A stretch of DNA of 64,000 nt from Vitellaria paradoxa (lineage: Eukaryota; Streptophyta; Magnoliopsida; Ericales; Sapotaceae): positions 43,343,010 through 43,407,009 of the forward strand of contig CM034242.1 in the NCBI GenBank assembly GCA_019916065.1. The letters run 5' to 3'. The notes beneath the pieces were generated by a model, which was not told the DNA's origin, made no database searches, and saw only the letters and a program-made list of their open reading frames with translations. Of this stretch, positions 47,559 through 60,857 are shown one piece after another (the first letter of the stretch is position 1; every line of letters starts with the position of its first letter). The translations under genes and the position numbers were made by a program.

Positions 47559-47978
47559 AGTTTGTACTCTTTCGTCATCACTAAATCTTGATTTTATATG
47601 AAGCTGATTATAAAATTAGTTTGCTTTGTTTAATACAAAATGTTCTTGTATATGTAATTGGTGGTGTCTTTCAGTTTTACTAATTTATCTGCTGGGGTGT
47701 TCTGATTGCTAATGCTAGGCGCACTGTTTGTTCGTATTTTGATTTTGTGGGTTGTGAATGGCTTGGGCCATACTTCAAGTGAGATTGTTTTGGGAGTGTT
47801 TGAAATTGTAAAAGTTGATCTAAATTTGTAAAAGTTGCTACCTCTTAATTCATGCAATGAGTAAAAAATTTAAATTTTATAGAGGTTTGTAGAGATTTTT
47901 GAAATTTTGTGGGGTTCTAAACAGACAAATGCCTCGGTAGATAGTGGTCACTTGCCTATTAACTGTTGGTTGTCTGGG

Positions 47979-48013
<35 letters not shown>

Positions 48014-48789
48014 GATGTATGTATGTATGTATGTATGTACAGAAGAAAGCAGGTGCCGCCTCTGACATGCGAAGCTTCCTGTTGGTGCAAAACCGTGGGA
48101 CATTAAAAAAGAAATGTTTGGTTTTCCTGGGAGAGTAGTGTTTAAGAGTTATTGGATTTTGGCAGTAAGGGTGCTGCATTTACTTTGTAGTTAAGAGGTA
48201 TGATGCTGGTGGGATCAGGAGGACATGCCCGGTTTCGGTGTGAGACTGTCAGTGGCAGGAGCCCCAAAGGTTGAATATTTATTAAAACGACAGAAACAAA
48301 CGGTGGTTGTAATAGTACCATTGCTATTGAATAGGAATCAGTAATTTAATAATCTCAGAATTCGATTGTTGGTTTCACCCCAACTCTGTAAAAGATTTAG
48401 ATAGTAATACTCGACGCGGGTATAGAATAAAATAATCAAAACCTGATGCGGGTATAAAACGAATTAGGATTTAATTATTTCAACTTAAACTTGTCCTTAT
48501 TTAGATAATAAAATATTTTAAATACACCTTTTTTATGTTATAATATTGCATAAATACCATTTGTATACTTGTTTATTATGTTTTATACTCATGTAATTTT
48601 TATTATTTTGATTTTTGTATGAAGTTTTACTTGTCATATAAAAAGGGAAGATTGATATTGAAACCGATATAAGTTTGGTGACAACGAGATCTGAGTCATA
48701 AAATTTAATAGTCTAAATATATTTATGTTTTTTTTTTATCTAAAAAATACGCGAATGTATCTAGATCATTGAATTTTAATCTAATGGTT

Positions 48790-48955
48790 CTTACTCTAGA
48801 GTTTTCGAGACGGCATCATTTTCGATGTCAGTTGACCAGTCATATAGCGGGTTCGATCCCCTAGACCAGACGATCTAAGTGAGACAAGAATTGGACAAGG
48901 AAGTTCAATGGATACGAGTCTTCCTTAACAAATAATAATAATAATAATAATAAAA
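48790..48955 (+). mobile_element. Possible tRNA-type SINE with AAT-repeat tail
   Basis: GCGGGTTCGATCCCC at about 48847 resembles a tRNA B box, and the segment ends in an ATA/AAT repeat tail (about 48930-48953). A clear A box and target duplication were not found, so this is tentative. Confidence 0.3.
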
Positions 48956-49916
48956 TTCACAAATAATTCGTGGTGCGCATACAAGTCTTTACTTCCTTGG
49001 TTTTCTGCCTACACAGAGGACACTAGGCCCCCCCAAACATTTTGGGGGGCTTCTCTCGCACCTTCTTATACATCCTCCCTCTGCCAGTGTGATCCCACCA
49101 CAACGTGCTTCCTAATCCCTTTGTTTCTCCTTGTTATTTTTTTTATTTTCCTTCCTTTTTAATTGGTTGGGTATTTGGACTCTTGCTAATTCATTTTGTA
49201 ATTTTGTCTTTAATTTACTAAGAGCAAATGAGCTGTCTTGCCTTTTGAGTTTTGATTGAATATCAATGTTATTAGTTTGATCAACCTGGATATGCAATTG
49301 ATATGTATGTCTGTGATTGGGACCTAGTCAGGATTTTGGGTCCGGGATGAAGAAAAAATTATAACAATTGTTATAAATTATATTTAGCAATAAATATAAA
49401 TTAATATATATACATATGTATGTATGTATGGATGTATAGATGGTCCAACGGCTTTTAAATTTGAATTATACATAACAATCAAGAAAAAATAATTAAATTT
49501 TAAAAAGGTTGGCCTATAAACTTTTTTTTTTTAATCCAAATTAATAGCTAGTGATGTTTTTTTGACTAAAATCAATTATTTTTTAAAATTTTTAAAAAAG
49601 TCGTATCATAGTACAAATTTTTTTAATAAAAAATTTACACATATGAGTCGCATTTTTTAAAATATATGGGGCCCGTCTCCTTGCAAGAGCTTCATCGCTA
49701 TGTGTGATAACAAAATAGATTTATCTATTAATTTTTCATTTTTTTTCGGTTTGACGCATAGTTTTATTGGAAGGTTGTCCAATTAGAGAGATTTTGTTAA
49801 ATCAACCATTAGTAAGAAATTTCGCTTAATTTATACCACATGCACTGCCTGTTTGATTGTTTATTTATACTTAAAAAACATAAATAAATCAAGATCTTAT
49901 ATACCTAATTAAGATT

Positions 49917-49947
<31 letters not shown>

Positions 49948-51296
49948 CAAGTCTCTTTCTCTCTCAAGAGAAGAGGGGGTCACTTAAGAGGTGTTTGAAA
50001 GTTAAAAAAAAACTCAACTTTTGAAGTTGATGTGATGTAAAAATGATAAGTGATAAATTTTAATTGGAGAGATTTGAAAACTTTTGGAATTTTTTGAGTT
50101 TTTTTAAATTTTTTTTTTTTCTTCCAAACGGGCTCCAATTGGCATCACTGATGGTATAGGAGATTTTGTGTTTCGAGGAAACATGGCATGTGGGGGAGAA
50201 AAATATGTGGATTTTCATTAGCTCGTGCCCTCAGTGAATTAACTCAAAAACTCATTAAAACTGGATCCTCATCCATGGGGCATGTGTGGGTGTCTGGAAT
50301 GGTACTTTAGAGCCAATCCCCAAATCCGCATTTTTTAATAATATCACATGCACCCCCTCCTCATGCATGTGCAGAGTAGATCTTCTCAAACGTGGATAGA
50401 ATATTAACATTAGAGGAAATTACTTTCTCATCCTAACTCTTATCCTTAAATACAAAAATTATTATTAAAAAATAAAAAAAAATCACCTGACAGGATACTT
50501 ATTCTTACATTCCTTTCCTACTTCATTCCCAATAACATATATTTGATTTTTTATATTCTAGAAATAAGATAATCGGTCCTATATATAAAAAATTAAAATT
50601 TTTAAGTGGCTTATATTGCCACGTCAACAAATAAAAAGAGACGCATTGAATTTCAAATTTTGAATTTTAAATTTCAAAAAAAATAATTTTTATATTTTGA
50701 ATTTCAAAAAAAAATGACCGTTCTATTTATTGATAATAATTATATTATTTTAGAACACTAAAAATTTGGCACATTAGCAAACAATGAAAAATAAATGTTG
50801 ACAATCTACTGCGTGTAAAAGACTGAATAGTGACTCTCTATATTATTGAATGACACTGTAATAGTACAGAATAAAAATTAAAATGGAAAAGCTGGCAATG
50901 CTCTTACCCCCATTTCCATTAAACTCCCTTGTCTAATTGTGTTAATTAATGATAGTGGAATACATTCTCTAAACCAAACCTCTAAAATACCCTAGGGGCG
51001 TTTTTTTTTTTTTTTTTATTTTACATACTCTTTATCCAATAGTGTTTTATTATCAAATTTTCTAAACAAAAATTTTAAAATATTAAGTCATTATTATTTA
51101 TTAATTTATTTATTTTTATGTGAAATTATATGGGCATAGATATATCGTCGTAAATGATAATTATGGTATTAATTTACATTAGAATTGTACATTGAAAAAA
51201 TAAATAGTCTCCCGTGCTAACAATATAATAGAAAATTTAATATAACAACATAAAGTAAAAATGAATTAATTATTAGCATTTAACATAAAATTTCTT

Positions 51297-51334
<38 letters not shown>

Positions 51335-53340
51335 ATGAGAAGTCAAAACTTTTGGCTGAGAGAACATCTGTTCATTGCCACTCCCACTTCGCAGTGCCAA
51401 AACTGCCAATTTGCAAAACTGATAGGAGCCTTAAATAATTTTGCCTCCTTTTGGTCTGCAATATTGCAAAATGCAATACGGTACGGCTTTGCAGTAGCTA
51501 AGCTATCGCTGTTGAAGTGAAAAATACGTTTATATTAGCATTTATATCATTTTTATTTAAAAAAAAAAATGTTACCGTAAAGGTACTGTTTAAAAAGCTA
51601 AGTTTTAGCAAATTTTGACTTTTTTTTAGTTAAAAGTTGTTAATTGTAATTATTATTGCGTTTGGCGAAACAAATAACAACAATTTTTAATAACTGTGTA
51701 ACTTTTGTTTAGTAAATTTTTTAATAACTTTTATCAACTTTTGATAATTTTTAACAAATTTTGATAACTTTTGAATTAAACAAGTTAGTATAATTGAATA
51801 TAAAGTGACAAAAATTAATGTTTTACCAAACACTTAAAAAGTAATTCTCGATAATTTTTCGCTGAAATGTTAAAAATTAAATTGTCAAACGGTGCCAAAT
51901 TATCTATTTTAAAAAAAATAATTTAAAGGATATAATATAGATTGTTGTTGAATAGAGAATATGTAATGTATATTTATATATATATATATATATATACACA
52001 TATTCATGTGCCTCATTATTTTGATGAGCATCATCCTATATTATATATATATATATAATGTACATTCATACACATGTACGTACGTAATATTTATCATCGG
52101 TTGTTGATTAGGGACAATCCAACCAACAAAACTCGCAATCAAAGGAAGTTAGATTGGATTGGCATGAAATTGCAATAACCTTTGCTAAAAAGCTTCGGGT
52201 CCCTCCCGCAACCTTCTACCAAACATTTTATATATATATATATATATATATAGATACATTTTGGAACCCGCTAAGCTAACGAATTGACCTCATAACATTC
52301 CAACCTAATCACCCCACTTTGAGGTTTTTTTTTAACTTTTCCTTCTCATCTTGTAGCCGTGGAAATTGCAAGTTAACCATGGTTCATTGGAAAATTACTA
52401 ATCTCTCCCTCCCCTTAATTTAGATGCATGCAAGCAAGCTCATAAGGAGGTGTCACCAACCCACTAGATGAGATCCTCAGGGTGGAGGAAGAATTTATTA
52501 AAGAAGATTAAATTACAAATTTTCATCTATGACATTTTAATCGTAAAATTTACACCCTTTAGATTTATATAAGAGTAAATATTACCGTAGTTTAAAATCT
52601 TTTCTTTACACTTTAATACCTCGTAAATCTTAGAGGTTTTCATGCAAGGCGTAAGTCGATTTTATTAGGTGTTGGCTGGACCACTGGTTTACCCATCGAA
52701 TACACAATTTGTTGAGAGTTATAATAAATCGTCAGATTACCCCCCAAAAAAAAATAGTTTTGACCCTTAATAATTTTAAAAGATACATTTATACTTTTTG
52801 TAGTTTATACTTTTTACTCTCACACCTTTTATTTAATTTAATTTTTGATGAACAATTTTTCTTTTCATTTGAAAATTTAGTACTAATCACCACAACTTCA
52901 TTCTAATATCAATTATAAAGAGATAGAGGTAGATTTTTTTAGTTTGTTAATAATTTCTACATTTAATAAAGGGAGTGTAAAAATAATTAACCCTATAAAT
53001 ATTGCTCTCTAAAGCCAAACATATATAAGGAAAGCAAAAAGTTGGCCTTAATTTTTCCACAAACACAGCCTTTAATTTTCTTTTTTTTTTTTTTTTTTTA
53101 CGAATCCATTTAACTTAATATATGGATTACCAACTTAAAATTAGAAAAAGTGACATGCACATCCATTTAAACGCTTAAATAAATAAATAAATAGGGAGCG
53201 TTTGCAGTAATAAAATGTAATAAATTTTGATAAAAATTATAAATTCGTAATTCGTGTAGTAAAACAAAAAGTAAATAATTTTTTAAAATTTTTAATATTT
53301 TTTCAATAATTTTCAGATCTCCAAATGAAATGATAATATG

Positions 53341-53700
53341 GGCTCGTTTGGAATAAAAAAAATAAGATAAATTGAGATAAAATGTGGTTTGGGGTTAATT
53401 TTAGCGCCGTTTTTTTTTTTAAATCACAAACCGTGAGAACGGTTTTCCAAATTCGTTCCCACGGATTTAAAAAAATTCAAAAAAAAATAGCGACAATGGT
53501 ACTCATTTGAAAATTTTCGACACGAAAACTATGATTGTATAAAAAATTTATATATTCGGTTAACCTATTTTTAAATTTTTTTATTTTTTTAGCGAAATAT
53601 TGAAATTTTTTGAAATTAGTGATGGCAAAAAAATTAGAGATAGAAAGATTGTTAGAAATTTATAAAATTTTTTAAAAATTTTTCTTATGCCAAACGAACC
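53341..53700 (-). repeat. Hairpin MITE (GGCTCGTTTGG ends), copy 2 in reverse
   Basis: GGCTCGTTTGGAATAA at the left and TTATGCCAAACGAACC at the right. Shared with 42331-42693 in reverse: TTTCGACACGAAAA-type block, AATGGTACTCATTTGAAA and the hairpin CCGTGAGAACGG...CCGTTCCCACGG-type core. Confidence 0.9.
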
Positions 53701-53837
53701 CACGATTGATGAAGGAGGACCATCGCATTCATTGGCTCCCCTACGCGTGACCTTCACGGTCTTCAAATTGATAGTGAAAGTTTTCACAAGTCCGCACAGA
53801 TGACCGCACGCCGACCTTGTTAATCTATAGTCCTTTT

Positions 53838-53840
<3 letters not shown>

Positions 53841-53872
<32 letters not shown>
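53841..53872. repeat. 32-base poly-G tract
   Basis: Thirty-two consecutive G, followed by TTGACACCAC. GGGGGTTGACACCAC recurs near 54137. Such tracts are rare and error-prone, so the length is not reliable. Confidence 0.9.
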
Positions 53873-53874
<2 letters not shown>

Positions 53875-54302
53875 GACACCACTTAGGGGTTGTTTTGGAG
53901 TAAGAAAAAATGAGGTAAATTGAGATAAATTGTGGTTTGAGAAGAATTCGTAATGCGTGCAGTGAGAGAAAAAAGTTAATGTGATATAAAATTAATAAAA
54001 ATTTATAGAGATTTTTAGAAATTTTCAGTAAAATATATCAAATCAAACGGACTATTAGTTTGATAACTATGGAATCAGAAATTATTAAATTAAAATTTAA
54101 CTATTCACATGTATCCATATTTTTTATTTATATGATGGGGGTTGACACCACAGTTTGATAACTATGAGATTAGAAATTATTAAATTAAAATTTAATTATT
54201 CACATATATTCATATTTTTTTATTTAAAAATTATATAAATAAATTTAAACTAGTAAATTTTAATCTAGCGATCTTCTAATATTTGATGTCCAGAGGTGTG
54301 AT

Positions 54303-55140
54303 TTAAAAAAATATATAAAATTCTACAAATTTTTTTAAATCTCTACAAATACGAATTACGAGACTATAAAATTTAAATTTTTCACTCACTGCACAAAGTA
54401 CGAGATATTAACTTTTACGAATTTATACAATTTTATACAACTTCAAACATACTTATAATACTATAGAAAGATTAACCCCAAGGGGTTAGATGGGATAGTC
54501 TTGGACTGGGACTTAGGGGCTTACCACCCCAAGGTCTCAAGTTCAAGTCTCCTCTCTAGCAAAAACTTGGGGCCAGCCTCCCGGGCGCAAAGCGTAGTAA
54601 AGGTTGGTAGGACGGGCCTCCTTGGCTGGACGAACCGTATCCAGTTCTTGGGTGTGGGTCCGACTCCCCGCCGCTACGCGAGTTCGCGATTGACCGCTAT
54701 ACATGTTGAGGGGCCGGTATGTGTGGCACAAACCAAAAGAGATTCACTCTCTAGGGGTTTGACCTAGGGAGTGAATCTCTCGAGGTTAAATCCTTTTTTT
54801 TTTTACTATAGAAAGATTGAACAAAAATTTTAGTATATTTCATATTTTTTATTTAAAAATTATATAAATAAATTTAAACTATTAAATTTTAATCTAACGA
54901 TTTTCTAATATTTGATGTCCTGAGGTGTGATATCAGCTCGCAAATCAAAAATGAAATACACTAAAATTTTTGTTCAATCCTTCTATAGTAGTATTATAAG
55001 TGTGTTTGGAGTTGTATAAAATTATATAAATTCGTAAAAGTTAATGTCTCGTACTTTATGCAGTGAGTAAAAAATTTAAATTTTACAGTCTCGTAATTCA
55101 TATTTGTAGAGATTTATAAAGATTTGCAGAATTTTATATT
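54303..55140. repeat. Long inverted repeat (about 190 bp arms) interrupted by a SINE
   Basis: The left arm is 54303-54473 continued at 54819-54843; the right arm is 54951-55140 in reverse. Both arms contain the family C MITE core and the outer block GAACAAAAATTTTAGT. The spacer 54844-54950 is a direct repeat of 54205-54302 (AATTATATAAATAAATTTAA, TAATATTTGATGTCC). Confidence 0.85.
54474..54803 (+). mobile_element. tRNA-derived SINE, 330 bp, with 15 bp target duplications
   Basis: TACTATAGAAAGATT occurs at 54459-54473 and 54804-54818, exactly flanking a GC-richer block. The uninterrupted sequence is also readable in reverse in the opposite hairpin arm. The 5' part has GGTTAGATGGGATAGTC (A-box region) and CAAGTTCAAGTC (B-box match to GTTCRANNC), typical of an RNA polymerase III internal promoter. 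The 3' part has a strong hairpin (AGAGATTCACTCTCTAGG with CCTAGGGAGTGAATCTCT, 54738-54780) and ends in a run of T. It encodes no protein and depends on a LINE for movement. Confidence 0.88.
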
Positions 55141-58100
55141 TTTTTTTGGGTTAACTCCAAAAGGTGCCTATTTATATGTGTGTGTATATATATACACATG
55201 CATCATAACTAGCTGGGGATGTAAAAAAAAAATAATCAATCAATTTTTTTTGGGCCTGTTTAGCTCTGTTGTTTAGAATATTAAGGAATTATAATGGAAA
55301 TTTATTTTTTATGTTCAACTTTAGTTAAAAAGGCTAAATTAACATTTTATTTTAGAAATACGCTAAACTAATGAGGTCAATTTTGTTCGTTCACACATCT
55401 CAAAAAGTTTTACTTTGTGCATAATTTTCAAATAACACAACGGACTTAGAAATTTACAATTCTACAAATATGAAAATTTCTCAGTTTAAATTCTTTAATA
55501 AAAAATTAACAAAACATAGAAATTCTTTAATCAATAAGAATTCATATTCCAATTCCTGAATTCAGTGCCCAAACACAAGATAAAAGGACATGATAATTTA
55601 ATCTTACAACTTATATTTTCAGATATATACATATATATATATATATATATATCAAGTACTAGAAAAAAATTCTTATTCTAATTAGTTGACACACTGAATA
55701 ATAAAATTAGTTTTATCATTTTTGTTCTTTTTCCTCATTTGATTTCTTATTTCTATTCTAATTTCTTTTCAAAAACCAAATATAAAATGCGTTTGAAGTA
55801 ATAAAAAGTGAAATAAAGTGACATAATTTATCAGTTAGTAATTTGTACAGTAAAATATAAAATAAATAATTTTTTAAAATTTTTAAAATTTTTTAACGAT
55901 TTTTAATAAATCAAATACGCTTATAATAATATGTCATAAAATTGTGTTGGCTGGCTCTGGGGTGGCGTGTTAAGTATTATTGTGTAACAAGCACGCCAAG
56001 GGAGTCTCTCACTTACCTAATACGAATCTGCATCTAATGATTCTATTCAACTTGCCAAGGCAAGAAAAATAACAAGGATTGGTTTGCGGGTTGCATGTCG
56101 GCTTCCCACCCTCAATCAAATTGGAAATTAATGTATCCAATTCTTAATTGAAAAAAAAAAAACCATTTCATCCTTTTTTTTGAAATAAAAAATAAAATAA
56201 ATTGTAGTTTACACCTTTAAATTTTTTTACCAAATTTTATCTTAGAGTAAGACATTTTAACTTTAATAATAATAAAAAATCTAAAATTTTAATTTATTAT
56301 AATATTGCACTTGTCATCAAATGATTAGATGAAATATACATTAAGAGGTTATATTTCTCTATCAGAAAATTTTATCAAAGCATATTATCAGAATAATATA
56401 GCAATAACATTGATTAAATATAATTTTTTTCAATGCAATTTTTTTTTTCAAAATGATAAGCTTTAAATTATTACATCAGTCTAATAATATTTTGGTGATA
56501 AAATTTTTTAATATCATAGTATTATTGCTCATTGTATTATTTACCGCTATCGCTCCCCCCTCCACTTCCACTTCCCATGGCTTTGAAGCGAGTGAGAAGG
56601 TCATTTTTTTTTTTTTTTTTGGGTATGTAAATGAGAAGGGCCTTGAAGACAAGTGAGGGTTGATTCCAATACAAGTTGTGTATTGTTATTTTTTCAAGTA
56701 ACTTTGGGTGAATTACACCTAAACCTATGAATATTACGCTAATTACACGTAAGTTTTCTAAATATTTGAACTTTATATTTAAACCGCTTATTCATACATG
56801 CTTGTAACTTTTAGGTCCATTCGTTAAATTTTTTCGTTAACTACATTGTAAAATGATAAAAATGTCCATAACCCATCAACAATACTTAGAGGGTCTACGT
56901 GTAATCAACTTAATGTTTATGGGTCTAGCTTAATTTAATTCATATTAAAATGGTTTATTTTATTAAAATATTTTATTAAATTATATTAATGTTATTAAAT
57001 CTAATAATAATTTATTATTAAATTAAGTTATAATTATACATTTTGTTAAAACTAATTATTATTAAAAATAATTATTTATAACATTAAATTAATTAATTTA
57101 AATATATTTTATTAAATTAATTAATCAAATAAATTTTAAATATATTTTATTGAATGCAATTAATTTTATATTTTTTAATAAAATTATATATTTTATTTAG
57201 ATAAAATTAATTACTGTAAACAAAATTATATCACCAAACATATTTATGTTTCAATAAAATTATATATTTATGTTTTTAGAAATACCCAGTAAACACTTTT
57301 TAACTGGGTATGACTCAAAACGATTGTTCTACAAATTTTTTATCTAAAAATTTATTATTTTTAATTACATTTATCCTTAAATGTATTAAACTAATCCTTT
57401 AAACTATATTTTTTAAACTTTTTTAGAACTTCAAACACTTTATAAGCTTGGCTAGGGTAAAACAATAAAAGGGTTCACTTCTAAAATTTTTCAAATTAAC
57501 TTAAATTTATACTTTTTGTGCCAATTAAACATTCATAGCTTTCTTAACTAGTTAATTAAGGATAATCCTGAGGATTAGTTCAACTTACTCTCTAATAATC
57601 ACTAGTTTGAATTTTTTCAAGACCCACTGGAGAGTTTATCTGTGTGCAAATCCGTCGGACACCTTGATTTAAAAAAAAAAAATAAAGATTAGTATAGCTT
57701 CACTTCTTTGGCAACACTTTTTGCATTCTTGAGAGTAAATAAATAAGTTAGAGCAATAATCCAAGCCAAAATTATCTTTGTTCTTCGAAATTTGGCGTAC
57801 TAAATTATCTCAAATTATATCACTTTGTATTACTTCAAATGCCCCCTATATTTAATTGCCAATAACTTTCTCAGTTTGAATATCAAGAGACAGTAAATAA
57901 GGTTAGAACAAGGGAAAAATTAAAGAGAGAAAGATAGAGAGAGAAAAATAAAACAGAATAAAAATAAAAAAATAAGAAAAGAATAAAACATTGAGAAGAA
58001 AACATAAATATAATATAAGAGAACGTTTGATATGAAGTAAAAATTTTAGGGATAAAAGATTATAGGAGTAATTGTTACTCCAATAATAGTTAACAAGTTC

Positions 58101-58312
58101 ATAATACTTATATTTGGATTGATAGAATAAACATTACTTGGTAATAATTATAATATGTTTGGAGTAACGTTGAGATAGAGATGTAAAAGAATGTTTCACG
58201 GGAGTAATTAGAAAAATATATAATTTTTTTTATTACTATTCATTTTCTACTTCCCTCTCATAAAAGGGTAATCTTTACATTCAGTGTAATTGTTATTACT
58301 TCTTCTAAACTA

Positions 58313-58732
58313 ATGTAATAGAGAAAAAAATTACCTCAATAAAAATTGCACTCTGTTACCTCAAAACAAATATGTCCCTAGTGTATTCACCTTAGTCTAA
58401 CTTAAAAAAAAAAAAAAAAAAAAAGAAAGAGAGAGAGGAAAGTGTGGTGATCAGTGTATTCATTGTACTTCTATTGAATTCCATTAACAAGTGATTGTTG
58501 AGTTGGTAGTTATTATCTCTTTTTTCTAAACTAATATAATAGAGAAAAAAATTACTTCAATAAAATTTACATTCTATTATCTCAAAATAAATATGTCTCA
58601 AGTATATTCACCTTAATCTAACTTAAAAAAGGGCACTTTGGGGGGGGGGGGGGGGGAGTGTGGCTATCAATGTATTCATAAATGTTTTCGTGCTCTCGTT
58701 GAATCCCATTAATCAATGGTTGATGAGTTGAC
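58313..58732. repeat. Two diverged tandem copies of about 200 bp
   Basis: Copy 1 is about 58313-58512 and copy 2 about 58531-58732. Shared order: AATAGAGAAAAAAATTAC, CTCAAAA(C/T)AAATATGTC, TATTCACCTTA, AGTGTGG, ATTGAATTCCATTAA-like. Copy 2 carries a 17-G tract at 58640-58656 where copy 1 has A/GA repeats. Confidence 0.8.
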
Positions 58733-58759
58733 AGCATTTTGTTTAAAATTTTGGAAGTG

Positions 58760-58790
<31 letters not shown>

Positions 58791-59680
58791 GTAGACTGCG
58801 TTTTATTCAGAATTTACCACAAATTTCTGTATATGTATAGGAGATAACTGGAGTTCAATGCAGTAAGTTTATTTTATTTTTCATGTATAGTGAAACCAAT
58901 CATAATGCTTTACTTTATTATTAATAACTCCATAGGAGTTGGGAATGATCCATCATTTATGGGAGACAAGTGAACTTTCTGATGAAAAAGTATCATTTTG
59001 TTTCCCTCTGCGTGGTGAGATGAACCGAGGATAGGCCCACAATAAAATTTCATGGACGTAAATTGTGAATTTTATTTTTTGACAATTTTACTCCTCCTTA
59101 GTAAAAATTAATTAATTAATTGATAACCCTTCATCATTACTAAATAAATAAATAAACACGGCACTTTCAATATTTGGATTCAAATATCAAACCAATAAAT
59201 AGTTTTTTTTTTTTTAGCATGCAATATCTATATAATAAAATAACGTGATTTTAAAAAATATTCATCTCACAAACTATGATTCAACGGTTAAAATTTATTT
59301 TTTCTTTCATTCAATGATTGAGATCATTTTTATTTTTTAACTTCCCGCTCAATTCTTATTTCAGTAGACACCACTACCATTTATCTTACAAAACGGGTTA
59401 AATATTTTAAATTTCACCATATTTTAAGGGTAAAGATCATATGTAAGTCAAATTTTTCAATTTAAATTCCGCCCAATTATAATTTTTAGGAAGTTGAACT
59501 TTTTATATTAAAACACCATAATTTGTGTTTTTTTTAATGGTACTTATCAAAAATTAATTGGAGAGAGAGAAACTGTAATTACTAGGGCCTACAGTTTTGG
59601 AAAAAAATTAAAACACATTGATTATCATAATTTTTCAATTTTAACTATTTCCCCAAAGTTTCAACTGTCTAAGAAACTTA

Positions 59681-59838
59681 GGGAGTGTTTGGTTGGAAAA
59701 AAAGTTGGTCAAAAAGTTCAGTAAAAGTATAAAAATTTGATGTAAATGTGATATGTGACAAAATTTAATTGAAAGAAAGTATAAATTTTTTGTGACTTTT
59801 GATGAGTTTTGATATTTAGTTGGATGCCAAATAACCCC
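59681..59838. repeat. MITE family A copy with TTA duplications
   Basis: TTA at 59678-59680 and 59839-59841 flanks GGGAGTGTTTGGTTGG and CCAAATAACCCC. The core TTTGATGTAAATGTGATATG matches 803-952. Confidence 0.85.
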
Positions 59839-60810
59839 TTAATAATGAATTTGTTTGGAGTGGCGTAAACATGAATTATTTTTAGTGTACATAAAATTCG
59901 TACTCTTTTATAACCGTTATATGGTAAATTTAATAATAATATTCATTTTACGAATAAATAAAAATTGTTTATTATTAGGATTGATTATTTTATTTAAGAA
60001 AAGAATAAATTACATTCCTTTTCTATTAATATTTGGAAAATTACACTTATCATTTCTCAATATTTCAAAATTAAACTTATCTTCCTTATTTTGAAATTAT
60101 TGTTAATATTAACCCATTTCCGTTAAATCAATGATTAAAATTTAATGAAAACTTTAGGTGTTTTTTATATTTTACGTCTCCCAATTCACATATTTATCAG
60201 TTTTCTTTATAAAAATTTTAAAAAATTTAAAAAATAACTAAAAAAAATATTTTTATAAAAAAATTGACATAAATGTGAGATTAAGAGGGATAAAATAGAA
60301 AAAGTATCTAAAATTTTAGTTATTTTAATTTTTTGTTAAATTTCAATGATTAATTTAACGAAAATGGTCAATGTCAACAATATTTCAAAATAAGAGAGAT
60401 AAGTGTAATATTTAAATATAATCACTTAAATGTTGAGAAGAGGTGGTATAATTTATCAAAAAAAATAAAATAATGCAAAGTTTTGAAAAAGAAAAAAATT
60501 AAAACACCTTCCACCAATGAGAAATGAAAACCTGTGAAAATTGCAGAGGATTATACATTTTGTCAAGAAGCCAGATTAATAATAATAAAAAATATATATA
60601 TTGATGTTTATTTATTTTTTATAGTTTTTTTTTTTTTTTTTGGGTTTTTTTGTCATTTCATGAAAAGCCGGGTTAGATTGGTCCACGTACAGGCTGCATC
60701 GTCGCTGAAAAAGTAAAAAGAAAACACCTTTGATACTTTTGACGGCATGTGAAGAAGAAAGAAGAAGATAGGGGTATTTTGGTACATTCACAGGACAAAA
60801 GCTATTACAC

Positions 60811-60811
<1 letters not shown>

Positions 60812-60853
<42 letters not shown>
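60812..60853. repeat. GA microsatellite in the WEB gene 5' region
   Basis: GA run of about 40 bases, about 350 bases upstream of the start codon, followed by CT-rich stretches at about 61008-61035. GA/CT runs are common in plant core promoters and 5' UTRs. Confidence 0.9.

Positions 60854-60857
<4 letters not shown>

Noticed and set aside
48840..48875. tRNA gene suggested by GGGTTCGATCCCC
   Set aside because: No acceptor stem, D-arm or anticodon arm can be folded around it.
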